Below the pieces are notes generated by a model. It searched no databases and was not told the origin of the DNA. It was given only the letters and a program-made list of their open reading frames with translations. Of a stretch of 64,000 nucleotides of DNA, positions 15,778-25,940 are shown one piece after another. The position numbers were made by a program, and so were the translations under genes. The stretch is from JAVBNT01 sp031551355 (GTDB taxonomy: Bacteria > Vulcanimicrobiota > CADAWZ01), in NCBI GenBank assembly GCA_031551355.1, contig JAVBNT010000007.1, forward strand, positions 1 to 64,000, read 5' to 3'. Numbering within the stretch: position 1 is the first letter of the stretch; the number at the start of each line of letters is the position of its first letter.

Positions 15778-17940
15778 TTAATCCGCGCTCTGACTTTTTG
15801 CAAATGATATGCGGAAATTAAATGTGCCTTTTCCTATTTTCATAAGTTCGAGTATATTGCCGTTTAAGCAATGTTCTACATCGTCATTTCCATCGCCGTT
15901 TATTTCCAATCCGGCAAAACTGTACCGTTCCGGTATGTAAATCGAATATTTTGCACCTGTATCCGGTAAAACTGTTGAAAATTCAAGGTATTTTCCGTCC
16001 CAGTTGTAATTTTCTATTTCTGAGTAACCTTGCGAGAAATTTATTCCTCCGGCTGCTAACTGCGGATAGTCCAATGCCGTTCTTACACAAAGCAGGATAA
16101 GTTCTCCGGCAGCGATCTTTATTTTTATATTTCTGTTTGTTTTTCCAAGAAATATATTATTTGAGATATCATATACCAGATAAGCTTTTTTTCTCATACC
16201 TGTAGCAGACGGGGAGAAGTCGAAAAATAATTCGTGATCGGCGTCATTTTTTATCCCGTAAACATGCCATATGCCGATAGTGTTTTTGAATGAAGTATTA
16301 AATGTCGTGAAATTTTTATTACAGACGTCTTTTTGTATTGAAGGAGCTGCTGTATCAAGAGGGATAGAATTTCGTAAAATATCTTTTGGATTTTCTTTGG
16401 ATGACTGAAAGATGCCGCTTTGCGTTAACGAGATCAAAGCAGACAGCGAGCGGCGTTTTATTTGCTGCATTTCTTCGGAAATCTCCGGTCCCGAGAAGTT
16501 TGTTTTTCCATTGTATATATTAGTCCAGTTTTTTTTGTGCAAATGAATTTGGGCGCTTTCCGGATATATTTCCTGCGGGACAAGACATCCGTCTATAAGC
16601 TCAAGGCCGGTTCCGATCGGAACATTTTCCGATATCAAAAGCGCGTTTCCGGCGGCTTCTTTAATAATTTCAATGCCTGTTCCAAGTGCCTGTGCGCCTG
16701 TGACGTGCTTAGATCTTTTCCCTTTGACGGAGGACTCTGAAAGACCGGAAACTAAAAATATATTGGCTCCCCATTGCTCACGGAACATTTTAAACAGCTC
16801 TGAAAGCCATTTTTGTACGTTGATGTTTGTTGTATCCAGGCAGAAGAGAGCTTTTGCTCCGTAAGTTACCGGCAGCGGTTTTTTATTTTTGTCTTTTACG
16901 AGCCATTCCGGCCTTATTTTATATATTGTGGAGTTTTTACTTACGAGAAACGGAGCTATCCACAGACCTTTCCGGGCATTGCCGATGGTTTTTATGAGCG
17001 ATGGAATGTCTAAATTGCCAGCGGCGTTCGGTATACTCCATTCGCCTTCGGTTATCTGGTAACCGCTTTCAATTATTACAGCGGAAAAGTCTTCCGGTAT
17101 TGCCGCTATTTCATTTTTGATTTCCGTTTTTCCGGTGACATTAAAACCGGCGATATACAGAGGTCCTGATATCGCTGTCTTGCGGGGATTTAAACCACAG
17201 GCGGTTTCAGACCATATCTCCGCTGCGTTTACACTGTTTTCCGATATGGCAAGAAAGAAAGTATTGCCGGTGATCTGTTTTTGGGTTGGCAGCGATATGT
17301 TTTCTAAATCGCTTTTAGCTGTGAAAGATGTTTTGTTGAATTCTATAAAAGAAGTGCCAGTCCTGAAAGTCACAAATCCTGTCAGCAGGCTTCTGCAGGT
17401 AAGGCTGTTGTCGATGGTTGAGAACCAGTAACTTTTCCCCGAATAGGGAAGGAAAATGTTATCACACTTGTCATTGGTACTATATCCCTGTATGAAAGCG
17501 CGGCTTTTATAAAATATTTGGTTTTGTCCGGCGATAAACGGGATTATGTTTTTGATCTTAATGCTTCCCGGACTTAGATTTTTGACTGTTGTTACAAATA
17601 AAAATCCTTTTCGGGCTCTGTCCACTGAAATGGTTAAATTGAAATCAAGCCTTCCTTCATAGATTATGGAGTTTATTTCCAATGAATTCGGCAGTATTTT
17701 TATTTTTGTCTCGTTTTTTGCGGGATAAATCTCATTAATGCCAAATGAAGCCCCGCTGATGATTGTTGTGCCAGATTCGGTATCAATTAAGTCTATTGTT
17801 ACGCTTCCGGTATTGAGCCGAAGCATGGAACCTCTGGCTTTTAAAACAGGGTCATTTACCTTATTCATAGGCTGTGTCTCCGCAAAGATATATCTTTTCA
17901 GGCTTGCATATTCACGTGCTGTTTTTTTATTGTTCGACAC
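15778..17940 (-). CDS. GH36-like (alpha-galactosidase fold) protein without catalytic nucleophile
   Basis: 720 residues with an N-terminal beta-sandwich (1-260), a central barrel and a C-terminal beta domain, the layout of family GH36. The barrel segment GLWIAPFLVSKNSTIYKIRPEWLV corresponds to the IAPF-VS-S-PEW pattern of GH36 enzymes. Where active enzymes have K-x-D (nucleophile Asp, e.g. FKIDFL in Thermotoga GalA), this protein has NIFLVSGL, so Lys and Asp are gone; the acid/base region GPDTAP is VPQEIYPE. It should therefore not hydrolyse galactosides by the normal mechanism; a binding role is possible. No signal peptide. Its start overlaps the upstream gene by 14 bases, so translation is coupled. 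Confidence 0.65.
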   Translation of the reverse strand: MSNNKKTAREYASLKRYIFAETQPMNKVNDPVLKARGSMLRLNTGSVTIDLIDTESGTTIISGASFGINEIYPAKNETKIKILPNSLEINSIIYEGRLDFNLTISVDRARKGFLFVTTVKNLSPGSIKIKNIIPFIAGQNQIFYKSRAFIQGYSTNDKCDNIFLPYSGKSYWFSTIDNSLTCRSLLTGFVTFRTGTSFIEFNKTSFTAKSDLENISLPTQKQITGNTFFLAISENSVNAAEIWSETACGLNPRKTAISGPLYIAGFNVTGKTEIKNEIAAIPEDFSAVIIESGYQITEGEWSIPNAAGNLDIPSLIKTIGNARKGLWIAPFLVSKNSTIYKIRPEWLVKDKNKKPLPVTYGAKALFCLDTTNINVQKWLSELFKMFREQWGANIFLVSGLSESSVKGKRSKHVTGAQALGTGIEIIKEAAGNALLISENVPIGTGLELIDGCLVPQEIYPESAQIHLHKKNWTNIYNGKTNFSGPEISEEMQQIKRRSLSALISLTQSGIFQSSKENPKDILRNSIPLDTAAPSIQKDVCNKNFTTFNTSFKNTIGIWHVYGIKNDADHELFFDFSPSATGMRKKAYLVYDISNNIFLGKTNRNIKIKIAAGELILLCVRTALDYPQLAAGGINFSQGYSEIENYNWDGKYLEFSTVLPDTGAKYSIYIPERYSFAGLEINGDGNDDVEHCLNGNILELMKIGKGTFNFRISFAKSQSAD

Positions 17941-18376
17941 TGAACTGCATCAGTTCTTTGAACAGCGCAATTGAACCTTTTTGTTTGATTTTCAATTCTA
18001 TCAGCAGATTCAATTTTGAGTTTGCCATTGATTCGGGGATATAAAGCAATGCCTTTGTATTCTCATTCACATATTCAATGTTGGTGCCCGGAACGTTCAG
18101 GAGCATTGTTTTTTGTTCCGTGGAAGCGTCTACGCTGTATATTTTCAGACTTTTTGTTCCTTCTGCGGATTCATACTGTGTGAGAATGTTTATGAGTATG
18201 TCGCTTTTGGGTTTAAGAACATAAAGCGGCATGCACAGTCTGTCGTTTTTGTCGCATACGACGACTTTTATTTTGACAACCGGCAATACGGTTGAATTTT
18301 TATTGTCTTCCTGGGCAAATGCCAGTGCCGGTAAAAATGTCAGTATAAATAATATGGCTGGAATTATGTTTTTCAT
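17927..18376 (-). CDS. Small exported protein of unknown function
   Basis: 149 residues. Clear Sec signal peptide (MKNIIPAILFILTFLPALAFA, cut after Ala-Phe-Ala). The mature part has a pair of Cys (CDKNDRLC) that could form a disulfide and alternates short hydrophobic strands, suggesting a beta-rich fold. Not recognised. It lies 3 bases after the S51-like gene and overlaps the GH36-like gene. Confidence 0.65.
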   Translation of the reverse strand: MKNIIPAILFILTFLPALAFAQEDNKNSTVLPVVKIKVVVCDKNDRLCMPLYVLKPKSDILINILTQYESAEGTKSLKIYSVDASTEQKTMLLNVPGTNIEYVNENTKALLYIPESMANSKLNLLIELKIKQKGSIALFKELMQFSVEQ

Positions 18377-18379
18377 CGT

Positions 18380-19744
18380 TTATTTTCCGTCCTTGTTTTT
18401 AATTGAAATAAGTCTGGCTTTTTCAAGTTCGTCCATATCCTCGTCGTCTCCTATCATCGGCCTGCCGCTGTAAAATTTTGTTCCGTTCAGAATTAGTTGC
18501 GAATTTTTTTTCATTTCGTGCTTTACGCCGCGCACACCGAAAACAAGAACCGGTTCGTCTCCGATTGACGTGTATCTGTCATACATTTCCCCGTCGATCG
18601 GATCTTTATATTTTTCACACAGCAAAATACTTTTAGCACTGAGTCCGACAACAACACCGTTCGTCTGACGCAGAGAGAAGAATGACAGAGCGTCCCTGTT
18701 GGCGTCCCTTATATATGTATAATCTTCGGCGTGAGGAGTGACCCATAATCCTTTGACAAGTCCCATTCCCATATCGCACGCGCGCAGGTATCCTCCGGCA
18801 CTGAAGCGGTCAAGGTTCAGATAAAATTTATCCATCTGACAAAGAGTTCCGGCACTGATCCCGAATAAATTTGTTCCCTGTACGAGCGCGTCTTTGAAAA
18901 ATTCGCTGAGCCGGTAGAAACGCAGCCTGTTTACAATGACGTATACACGTCCTCCGTAGATGAAAATTGTTGCGCTTGATTTGATCCTTTCACCAAGTTC
19001 TTCCCTTTGCTCTTTATAAAGGCTGCTGTCCTGAATACCGCTTTTTTCAAGAAAATGTTCTTCGACGAACTGACAGGTTGCAAATACCTCCTGATCTTTA
19101 AAAAGCAGATGATCTATTACGGCTTTCAGTTCCTTGCACAGGTCCATATCAAAGGGATTTTTTGCAAGGCTCTCAAGGTCTTTTAAAATAAGGTCGCTTG
19201 TCTCTTTGTTGTGGTTTATTGTAAAAACCGTATTATCTTTTCCAAGAGAATCAAGATGATATAATTCAAACATGCTTAAGTTTGGATAGGTTCTTGCAAG
19301 ATCCCTTGTCAGTTCATGAGCTTTTTCAAGATACTGACTGTTTTTTACCAGATAATCCTGTTTGAATGCTTTTAGGACATCCTGTTTTTCCGTGTATTTT
19401 TGGTACATCCATTTTTCCCGGTATTTAAAGTCATTGAACATCGTCCATACCGACAGGTTTTGAATGTTTTTAGGATGTCCGTTTTCCCACATCGCATCAA
19501 TTCCGACTTTTTCAAAGCTCTCTATCAGGTGACGATCCTGATGTTCGTGTCCTTTTTGAAAAGCTGCCGTTACAAGCAGCACTTTTTTGCTTTTGTTTAT
19601 TTTTTCATTGAAATTTTGCGGATGTATAATCTGATTTTGGCACATAGATACCAAATCCTGTTCTTTTTCCACGTTTCCATTAAGGAAAATCCATCCGTAC
19701 GACTTGTTTTCAAATTGTTTGGACCATTGTCTTTTTTCTTCCAT
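18380..19744 (-). CDS. Peptidase S51 / cyanophycinase-like protein
   Basis: 454 residues, longer than dipeptidase E (about 230) because of an extra helical segment (about 60-240). The nucleophile elbow is GISAGTLC (Ser in the G-x-S-A-G motif of S51 and cyanophycinase), preceded by SATIFIYGGRVYVIVNRL, equivalent to the family IFVGGGNT segment, and followed by TPHAEDYTYIRD with a His that could complete the catalytic pair. Class I glutamine-amidotransferase-like fold. Cytoplasmic, no signal peptide. First gene of the operon with the GH36-like protein; GGAG lies 8 bases before ATG 19744. Substrate unknown. Confidence 0.65.
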   Translation of the reverse strand: MEEKRQWSKQFENKSYGWIFLNGNVEKEQDLVSMCQNQIIHPQNFNEKINKSKKVLLVTAAFQKGHEHQDRHLIESFEKVGIDAMWENGHPKNIQNLSVWTMFNDFKYREKWMYQKYTEKQDVLKAFKQDYLVKNSQYLEKAHELTRDLARTYPNLSMFELYHLDSLGKDNTVFTINHNKETSDLILKDLESLAKNPFDMDLCKELKAVIDHLLFKDQEVFATCQFVEEHFLEKSGIQDSSLYKEQREELGERIKSSATIFIYGGRVYVIVNRLRFYRLSEFFKDALVQGTNLFGISAGTLCQMDKFYLNLDRFSAGGYLRACDMGMGLVKGLWVTPHAEDYTYIRDANRDALSFFSLRQTNGVVVGLSAKSILLCEKYKDPIDGEMYDRYTSIGDEPVLVFGVRGVKHEMKKNSQLILNGTKFYSGRPMIGDDEDMDELEKARLISIKNKDGK

Positions 19745-19984
19745 ACTCAGCTCCGTTCCGGGTCGTTCAAGGTGCTTTTATCTAATCGTAATACCGATTT
19801 CCGCATCTGAATTGGGCAGTTTGTTTTTTAGTTTTCATTTCTATCTATTTCGCCCAATCCCTTTCTTTACCCATCTTTTAGAGCCCTAAAAAAGGGGATT
19901 GAGGGTTTCAGCGAGAACCATATTTCAAATTAAATAAAGCTTTTTACCGGAAAAAACCGGTATTGACGTAAAGGGGAATTTTAT

Positions 19985-20803
19985 ATGGCTACAATTGAGA
20001 CCGTAAGAGTCAGATCTTCTATTTTGGACAATGAAAGGGAGATATATGTGTTGCTGCCTCCCAGCTATCATATTTCGGAGGCCTGTTATCCGGTCGTTTA
20101 TATGAATGACGGCCAGAACATTTTTTCAACACATGGTAACTGGCATAAAAAATGGAATGTTGACTATGTGATGGACAGGCTTTATCATGAGCGCGCTGTA
20201 CCCGAAGTTATTGTTGCCGGTATTACTCATTTAAACAGAAGAGAGTATGAGTTTACGCCTACTTTTGACGGCCTTGTTAATGAGGGCGGCGGTTCGGAAA
20301 AATATCTTAGATTTGTTACGACCGAGCTTAAACCTTTTCTTGAAAACAGGTACAGAATACTCGGAGACAGGGATAATACGGCTTTTATGGGCTCTTCTTT
20401 AGGCGGGGTTATAACTTTGGAAGCCGCCAGAACAATGAGCGGTGTCATTTCAAAATTCGCGGCGCTTTCACCGTCTTTGTGGTGGGATTACGGAGTAATG
20501 CTTGAAAGAGCCAGAAGCTGGAAAGTTGATCCGTCTCTGCAAATCAAACTATGGGTTGATATGGGAGCTCAGGAAGGCTCGGGTTCATATCTTGTGGACG
20601 ATATACTTAAGGAAATCTATAATCCGGTTAATTTCTGCCGCGTTCTCTGTAACATACTTGCCGGTAAAGGAATTAAGCTTAAAAAGAATCTGATGTATGT
20701 TGAAGACCCGCACGGAATACACGATGAAGTTTGCTGGGGCCGGCGTTTTTACGATATTATGAAATTTTTGTTTGAGGAAACTCTTACTGAACCGGAAATA
20801 TAA
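19985..20803 (+). CDS. Alpha/beta-hydrolase esterase (enterochelin esterase/esterase D-like)
   Basis: 272 residues. Putative esterase family: YVLLPPSYH, PVVYMNDGQN (oxyanion side), the nucleophile elbow FMGSSLGGV (Ser in G-x-S-x-G-G) and a late PHGIHDE with the catalytic His. No signal peptide, so cytoplasmic. Ends at a bidirectional terminator shared with aqpZ. A second member of the same superfamily is at 32457-33167. Substrate unknown. Confidence 0.82.
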   Translation: MATIETVRVRSSILDNEREIYVLLPPSYHISEACYPVVYMNDGQNIFSTHGNWHKKWNVDYVMDRLYHERAVPEVIVAGITHLNRREYEFTPTFDGLVNEGGGSEKYLRFVTTELKPFLENRYRILGDRDNTAFMGSSLGGVITLEAARTMSGVISKFAALSPSLWWDYGVMLERARSWKVDPSLQIKLWVDMGAQEGSGSYLVDDILKEIYNPVNFCRVLCNILAGKGIKLKKNLMYVEDPHGIHDEVCWGRRFYDIMKFLFEETLTEPEI

Positions 20804-20820
20804 CTGTGTCGTAAAACAAT

Positions 20821-20848
20821 AAAAAACCGCTTTGTAAAGCGGTTTTTT
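20821..20848. terminator. Bidirectional terminator between esterase and aqpZ
   Basis: AAAAAACCGCTTT, GT, AAAGCGGTTTTTT: an A-run, an 8-base stem and a T-run. Serves both converging genes. Confidence 0.88.
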
Positions 20849-20868
20849 ATTGTTTGTTTTGGTCCGGG

Positions 20869-21567
20869 TTATTTGTTCCTGCTTGCTTTCTGTTTGGGTG
20901 TCGAAGTTTTTTCCTTCAAAAACAGAAATAATGCTGCAGCAAGTGCTGCGCCGACAAACGGTGCAACGATAAAGACCCATAAGTCCGCAAGGGCTGAACC
21001 TCCGGCAAATAATGCCGGGCCAATGCTTCTGGCGGGGTTGACCGAAGTGCCTGTAAGCGGTATGCCGACGATATGCACAAACGTCAACGTCAGGCCGATG
21101 ACGATTCCGGCGACGCTTCCTTTGCTTTCATCCGATGTTACGCCCAGTATGGCAAACAGGAATATGAATGTAAGGATCGTTTCTATTAGAAATGCACCGC
21201 CGGCTCCTCCGGCATTGGCAATTCCATTGGCTCCAAATCCTCCTGTTTTATCAACGATACCCATAGAGACTATCAGTGCCAGCAGACCGGCTCCGCTTAT
21301 AGCTCCAAGGGTTTGCGATATAAAATAGGCTATAAAATCAGCGGCGCTCAGTTTTTTGTTTATTAGCATCGCCAGTGAAACGGCAGGATTAATGTGACAC
21401 CCGGAGATATTGCCGATAACATAAGCTGTGGCAACGATCGCCAGACCAAACGCAAGCGCGACGGCAAGATGTCCGCCCGGAACGTCACATCCCAGAAACA
21501 TTGCGCTGCCGCAGCCCATAAAAACCAGAATCATAGTCCCTATAAACTCGGAAATATACTTTTTCAT
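20869..21567 (-). CDS. aqpZ: Aquaporin Z-like water channel
   Basis: 232 residues, six membrane helices and two half helices with HINPAVSLA and SVNPARSIG. Selectivity-filter positions read Phe (ALAFGLAI), His (FVHIVGIP), Thr (TGTSVNPAR) and Arg, the set of water-specific AqpZ rather than glycerol channels. The start ATG 21567 (MKKYISEFIG) follows GGGGGGTAAG; an upstream in-frame ATG at 21642 would run into glgA. It lies 31 bases after glgA on the same strand, so it is probably cotranscribed. A link between glycogen synthesis and osmotic water flow is possible. Confidence 0.92.
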   Translation of the reverse strand: MKKYISEFIGTMILVFMGCGSAMFLGCDVPGGHLAVALAFGLAIVATAYVIGNISGCHINPAVSLAMLINKKLSAADFIAYFISQTLGAISGAGLLALIVSMGIVDKTGGFGANGIANAGGAGGAFLIETILTFIFLFAILGVTSDESKGSVAGIVIGLTLTFVHIVGIPLTGTSVNPARSIGPALFAGGSALADLWVFIVAPFVGAALAAALFLFLKEKTSTPKQKASRNK

Positions 21568-21598
21568 ATTATTCTTACCCCCCTTATTTATTTTTGAC

Positions 21599-23047
21599 TT
21601 ATTGTAAGGCCAGATAATAAGCATGCTCATACTGCTCGGCACTCATGTTCCAGCCAAACCAGGAAGACATTGCATTCCAGCGCAGCTGCTGCATATGGTC
21701 AGGCCTTCCATGATAGGTATTTACCGCCCAGGCAAGGGTGCCGAACAATGCTTCCGGCGTGAAATCATAGAATTTGAATCCTGTTCCGTTGCCGGTTTCC
21801 GGATCATAATTAGCTACAGTATCGTTGAGACCGCCCGTGGCCCTGACTATCGGTAGTGTGCCGTACTTTAAGGAATAAATCTGGTTCAGTCCGCAGGGCT
21901 CGAAAAGACTGGGCATCACAAAGAAATCAGAACCGGCTTCTATAAGGTGGGCAAGGCTTTCACTAAAGCCTACATGGCAGCCGAATCTGTTCGGATATTT
22001 CTGTGCCATATGATTGTAGAACCCCTCAAGATCTTTGTCGCCGCTACCGAGAATCACCATTTGCGCGCCGCTTCTGTGCATAAGCGGTTCTATTGTTGAT
22101 GCCAGTATATTGTAGCCTTTCTGTGAAGTGAACCTGCCGACGACGCCGAACAGCGGTTCATTGGGATTTCGGTCAAGTCCGAACGTATCCTGAAGTGCCA
22201 TTTTGCAGCCCCATTTACCGTCCATATTCTCTTTTGAGAAATTGTAAGGTATCAGGTTGTCCGCTTCCGGTGACCAGACATTGTAATCAACGCCGTTAAG
22301 TATGCCGCCAAATCGGTGTCCTTTACTGAGCAGTGAGGAATCAAGTCCGTATCCCTGACCGGAAGTGATTTCCCTTGCATATGTAGGACTGACGGTGTTT
22401 ACGACCGGTGCAAAATGGATACCGCCTTTAAGCATATTTAGACCGTCGTGATCTTCAAATTTGTCGTATGTAAAGTGTTCCCACCCGATTCCCATGTAGT
22501 TAAGGTTATTTTTGTGGTATTTGCCCTGATACGCCATATTGTGTATTGTCAGTAATGATGAGCTGTATGCCAGGCTCGTTCCGCTCCAGTCCCAGGTTGC
22601 AAGGTAGGCGGGAAGCATTGCCGTCTGCCAGTCGTGGACATGGAATATATGGGGACTGTAATTTTTATCAACACAAAGCTGGAGTGCGGCGCGTGCCAGG
22701 AAAGCGAATCTTCTGGGATTGTCTTCATAATCCGTCATATTAGTGTCGTGATACAAACCGTGGCGGTTGAAGAAATTATCATGTTCAATTAAATATACGG
22801 GAATATCGCCAAGTCTTGACCTGTATACGCTGCACCATTCCTGAACTCCGCCCATCCACACTCCCATCGGTGAGTGGTAAAGTTCCATCGGAGCTTTTAT
22901 ATCAGCGTATTTCGGAAGAATAACGCAGACTTCGTTGCCTCTTTCCGCTATTGCGGCCGGAAGTGCCCCCACAACATCAGCAAGTCCGCCTGTTTTTACA
23001 AAAGGCGTCATTTCAGATGATACCATAACAATTTTTAGTCCGCTCAT
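21599..23047 (-). CDS. glgA: Glycogen synthase (GT5)
   Basis: 482 residues, the usual length for bacterial GlgA. Starts with the sugar-nucleotide loop PFVKTGGLADVVGALP, then HVHDWQTA, VGRFTSQKG and the C-terminal PSLFEPCGLNQIYSLKYG with the catalytic Glu of the GT-B fold. It transfers glucose from ADP-glucose to glycogen. ATG 23047 is chosen because AAGGAG lies 6 bases before it; GTG 23053 overlaps this site. The branching enzyme is in a different operon (49.7 kb). No glgC in the window. Confidence 0.95.
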   Translation of the reverse strand: MSGLKIVMVSSEMTPFVKTGGLADVVGALPAAIAERGNEVCVILPKYADIKAPMELYHSPMGVWMGGVQEWCSVYRSRLGDIPVYLIEHDNFFNRHGLYHDTNMTDYEDNPRRFAFLARAALQLCVDKNYSPHIFHVHDWQTAMLPAYLATWDWSGTSLAYSSSLLTIHNMAYQGKYHKNNLNYMGIGWEHFTYDKFEDHDGLNMLKGGIHFAPVVNTVSPTYAREITSGQGYGLDSSLLSKGHRFGGILNGVDYNVWSPEADNLIPYNFSKENMDGKWGCKMALQDTFGLDRNPNEPLFGVVGRFTSQKGYNILASTIEPLMHRSGAQMVILGSGDKDLEGFYNHMAQKYPNRFGCHVGFSESLAHLIEAGSDFFVMPSLFEPCGLNQIYSLKYGTLPIVRATGGLNDTVANYDPETGNGTGFKFYDFTPEALFGTLAWAVNTYHGRPDHMQQLRWNAMSSWFGWNMSAEQYEHAYYLALQ

Positions 23048-23257
23048 AGTCACTCCTTAAATATATAAATTATAGATTTTAATTCATAAAGTACATCTCT
23101 TCTCCCAATAATTTTCATCTCCTGCCCTTGTTGGCAATCTTTTATCTGCGGCCGATTTAAAAAAAAATTAAATCACTGCAATAAAATTAATTTTCTGCCG
23201 ACTATTTAACCATTGCAGGCATGCGAAAATAATAAAAATGATGGAGGAGATATTATT

Positions 23258-25924
23258 ATGAAGACAGTTTTTCGTGTATTATTTCTGGCTTTGATGGCGA
23301 TGATTTTACCTGCTGCTGTTTTTGCCAATGATGACGAGGTTACGGAGGGAACACTTAAAATAATCGGTAAGCCGTCGGCTTCGGTTTGTCCTCTAAAGCA
23401 TACGTCGGTGGATGCGAAGCTTTCCGGTTTTATCGGAAGGGTTACGGTTAAACAGTCATTCCACAATCCGCTTAACGAACCGATAGAAGCCGTTTATATA
23501 TTCCCTCTGCCTAACCGCGCCGCGGTAGACAGTATGGTTATGAAAATCGGCGATCGCGTCATAAAGGCTAATATCAAAAGCCGGGAAGACGCCAAAAGGA
23601 TTTATAATGAGGCTAAAAACGCCGGTAAACGTACGGCGCTTCTTGAGCAGGAACGCCCTAATATATTTACCCAGTCCGTAGCCAATATAATGCCTAACGA
23701 CAAAATTGAAATAACTATAAGTTATGTTGAGCAGCTCAGCTACTGCGACGGTGTATATGAATTTGTGTTCCCAATGGTTGTCGGACCGAGATTTATTCCC
23801 GGAGGTTCCAGAGATTTTAATGCTCCGAACGATGACGAGCTGGTGCCGGTTACCAAAGAAGAAAAAGTTAAACTTAACAAAGAGCAGTCGGGAACCGGCT
23901 GGGCAGTCGATACCGACAGAGTGCCTGACGCTTCGAGGATTACCCCTGTCGTCACTCCGCCCGGCACCAGAGCAGGGCATGATATTTCGCTGAAAGTCAG
24001 CATCGACAGTCCCGTGGCTATTAATGATATCAACAGCGTTTTGCATAAAGTTAATATCGCTAAATCGAAAAATCTCAACCCGCCTTACAATGCAATTATA
24101 GAGCTCAAAAAAGAGGATTCAATACCCAATAAGGATTTTATCTTAAAGTATTCGGTTGCCGGCAAAAAGATTGAAGAGGGATTTATTTATCATAACTCCG
24201 GTAAAAACGGCGGTTTCTTTTCACTGGTGCTGCAGCCGCCGGACAGACCGTCTGCAAATGAAATAACACCGAAAGAAATGATTTTCGTGATTGATACTTC
24301 CGGCTCACAGTCGGGATGGCCGCTTGCTAAAGCGGTGGAGACAATGACTCACTGTATCGACAATATGAATGCCGACGATACTTTTAATCTCCTTGACTTT
24401 TCCAATCAGACGATAAAACTTTTTAACCAGCCGGTGCCGAGTACTGCTGAAAACAGAAAAAAAGCCAAAGATTTTCTTACTAATAAGCTTGCCGGCGGCG
24501 GCACACATATGCTCCCGGCAGTAGTGGAATCGCTGCAGCTTAAGGAAGACCCGAAACGTCTGAGAATCGTCTGTTTTATGACTGACGGTTATGTCGGCAA
24601 CGATATGGAAATTATCGACAGTATTGCTAAAAATCTTGGCAACAGCCGCTTGTTCTCTTTCGGCACAGGCAACAGCGTAAACCGTTACCTGATCGACAAG
24701 ATGGCTGAAGCAGGCAGGGGAGAGGCGGAGTTTGTGACCCTTAACAGAAGCGGAGCTGAAGTGGCCGAAGCTTTCCAGAGGAAAATCGGCACGCCGATGA
24801 TGACTGATGTCTCGGTTGACTGGAACGGTATGCCGGTGTCGGAAGTATTTCCGCAGAACCATCCTGACCTTTTCAGCAGTAAACCGCTAATATTTACCGG
24901 ACGGTATTCAAAGGCGGCAAAAGGCCGGATAACGATCAAAGGCAATATTGCCAAACGTCCTTTTTCCAAGAAAATAGAAGTTGATTTCCCGGCTAACGAA
25001 CCGAAAAACGATGTTTTGGCGTCACTTTGGGCCAGGACTAAGATAGAATCGCTGATGGACAAGGACCTTACCGGCATTCAGAGCGGTAATCCCAATGCGG
25101 ATATAAAAAGGAAAATAACTCAGCTCGGACTTGATTTCAACCTTGTGACCCAGTTTACTTCTTTTGTCGCTGTAGAGGAGAAAGTTGTTAACAAAAACGG
25201 CAAGACAACGACTGTTGCTGTACCTGTCGAACTTCCTGACGGAGTCAAGTATGAAGGTATTTTCGGCGGCGGCAATGTTAGTCAGGATGAAAGCCTTAAA
25301 GAGAAGGGAGAGTATTTAAGGCTCTATAGCCCGATGCCGCCTCGAGGCGGAGTGGTTACCAAAAGCAAAATGGCCAGCGAATCATATTGTATAGCGCCGC
25401 AGGCTTCGACAAACAGAGTGTCTGGCAACAGAAATGTCGTTGCCGTTCCTCAGCAGCAACGTTATTCATCTGCGCCCCCAAGACATTATTCATATGATGA
25501 CGGTTCCGGCAATGCCGCTACTCCCGGGCAGAAATATGACGATACTGTTGCATCAATCGTAAAAGGTAAACTCGATGATAAGACAAGGCAGATGCTAAAT
25601 ATTTCCGGCGATAGAATCAATGTATATGTAAAAGTCAGCCATATTTCCGGTGACTTGCTTTCGCAGCTTAAAAAGGCGGGACTTAAAGTAGATAACTACT
25701 CCAACAGTAAAAATATAGTTGTTGGCTCAATCGGCATTAAATCTATTGAAAATCTGGCCTCTCTGACTGATGTGAAAAAGATCGAGTTTCTTAATCAGGG
25801 AAAACAATCCGTCTCCGCTTCGCAGCCGAAGGATGCTCCGGTGATCTCTAAAATAGACGTATCATTCATCTCCGAGTGCTTTTTCTCTCTGATTTGCCTT
25901 CCCTGGAGATTAATGCAGGATTAA
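23258..25924 (+). CDS. VIT and von Willebrand A domain protein, exported
   Basis: 888 residues. Signal peptide 1-24 (LALMAMILPAAVFA). VIT domain about 35-170 (VTVKQSFHNPLNEPIEAVYIFPLP; RPNIFTQSVANIMP). VWA domain about 335-500 with full MIDAS motif: DTSGS, the Thr of GGGTHM and TDGYVGND. A linker rich in Pro, Gln, Ser and Tyr (about 720-780) leads to a C-terminal domain ending in Cys and Trp with no sortase motif. Inter-alpha-trypsin-inhibitor-like proteins of this type bind ligands or partners outside the membrane. ATG 23258 follows GGAGGAGA. An ECF sigma factor and its anti-sigma follow downstream and could be functionally related. Confidence 0.85.
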   Translation: MKTVFRVLFLALMAMILPAAVFANDDEVTEGTLKIIGKPSASVCPLKHTSVDAKLSGFIGRVTVKQSFHNPLNEPIEAVYIFPLPNRAAVDSMVMKIGDRVIKANIKSREDAKRIYNEAKNAGKRTALLEQERPNIFTQSVANIMPNDKIEITISYVEQLSYCDGVYEFVFPMVVGPRFIPGGSRDFNAPNDDELVPVTKEEKVKLNKEQSGTGWAVDTDRVPDASRITPVVTPPGTRAGHDISLKVSIDSPVAINDINSVLHKVNIAKSKNLNPPYNAIIELKKEDSIPNKDFILKYSVAGKKIEEGFIYHNSGKNGGFFSLVLQPPDRPSANEITPKEMIFVIDTSGSQSGWPLAKAVETMTHCIDNMNADDTFNLLDFSNQTIKLFNQPVPSTAENRKKAKDFLTNKLAGGGTHMLPAVVESLQLKEDPKRLRIVCFMTDGYVGNDMEIIDSIAKNLGNSRLFSFGTGNSVNRYLIDKMAEAGRGEAEFVTLNRSGAEVAEAFQRKIGTPMMTDVSVDWNGMPVSEVFPQNHPDLFSSKPLIFTGRYSKAAKGRITIKGNIAKRPFSKKIEVDFPANEPKNDVLASLWARTKIESLMDKDLTGIQSGNPNADIKRKITQLGLDFNLVTQFTSFVAVEEKVVNKNGKTTTVAVPVELPDGVKYEGIFGGGNVSQDESLKEKGEYLRLYSPMPPRGGVVTKSKMASESYCIAPQASTNRVSGNRNVVAVPQQQRYSSAPPRHYSYDDGSGNAATPGQKYDDTVASIVKGKLDDKTRQMLNISGDRINVYVKVSHISGDLLSQLKKAGLKVDNYSNSKNIVVGSIGIKSIENLASLTDVKKIEFLNQGKQSVSASQPKDAPVISKIDVSFISECFFSLICLPWRLMQD

Positions 25925-25940
25925 TTGCCCCGGGGAGAAA

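Noticed and set aside
23740..25077. Several minus-strand frames of 100-190 codons within the VIT/VWA gene
   Set aside because: They overlap a well-supported protein and have no motif or ribosome site.
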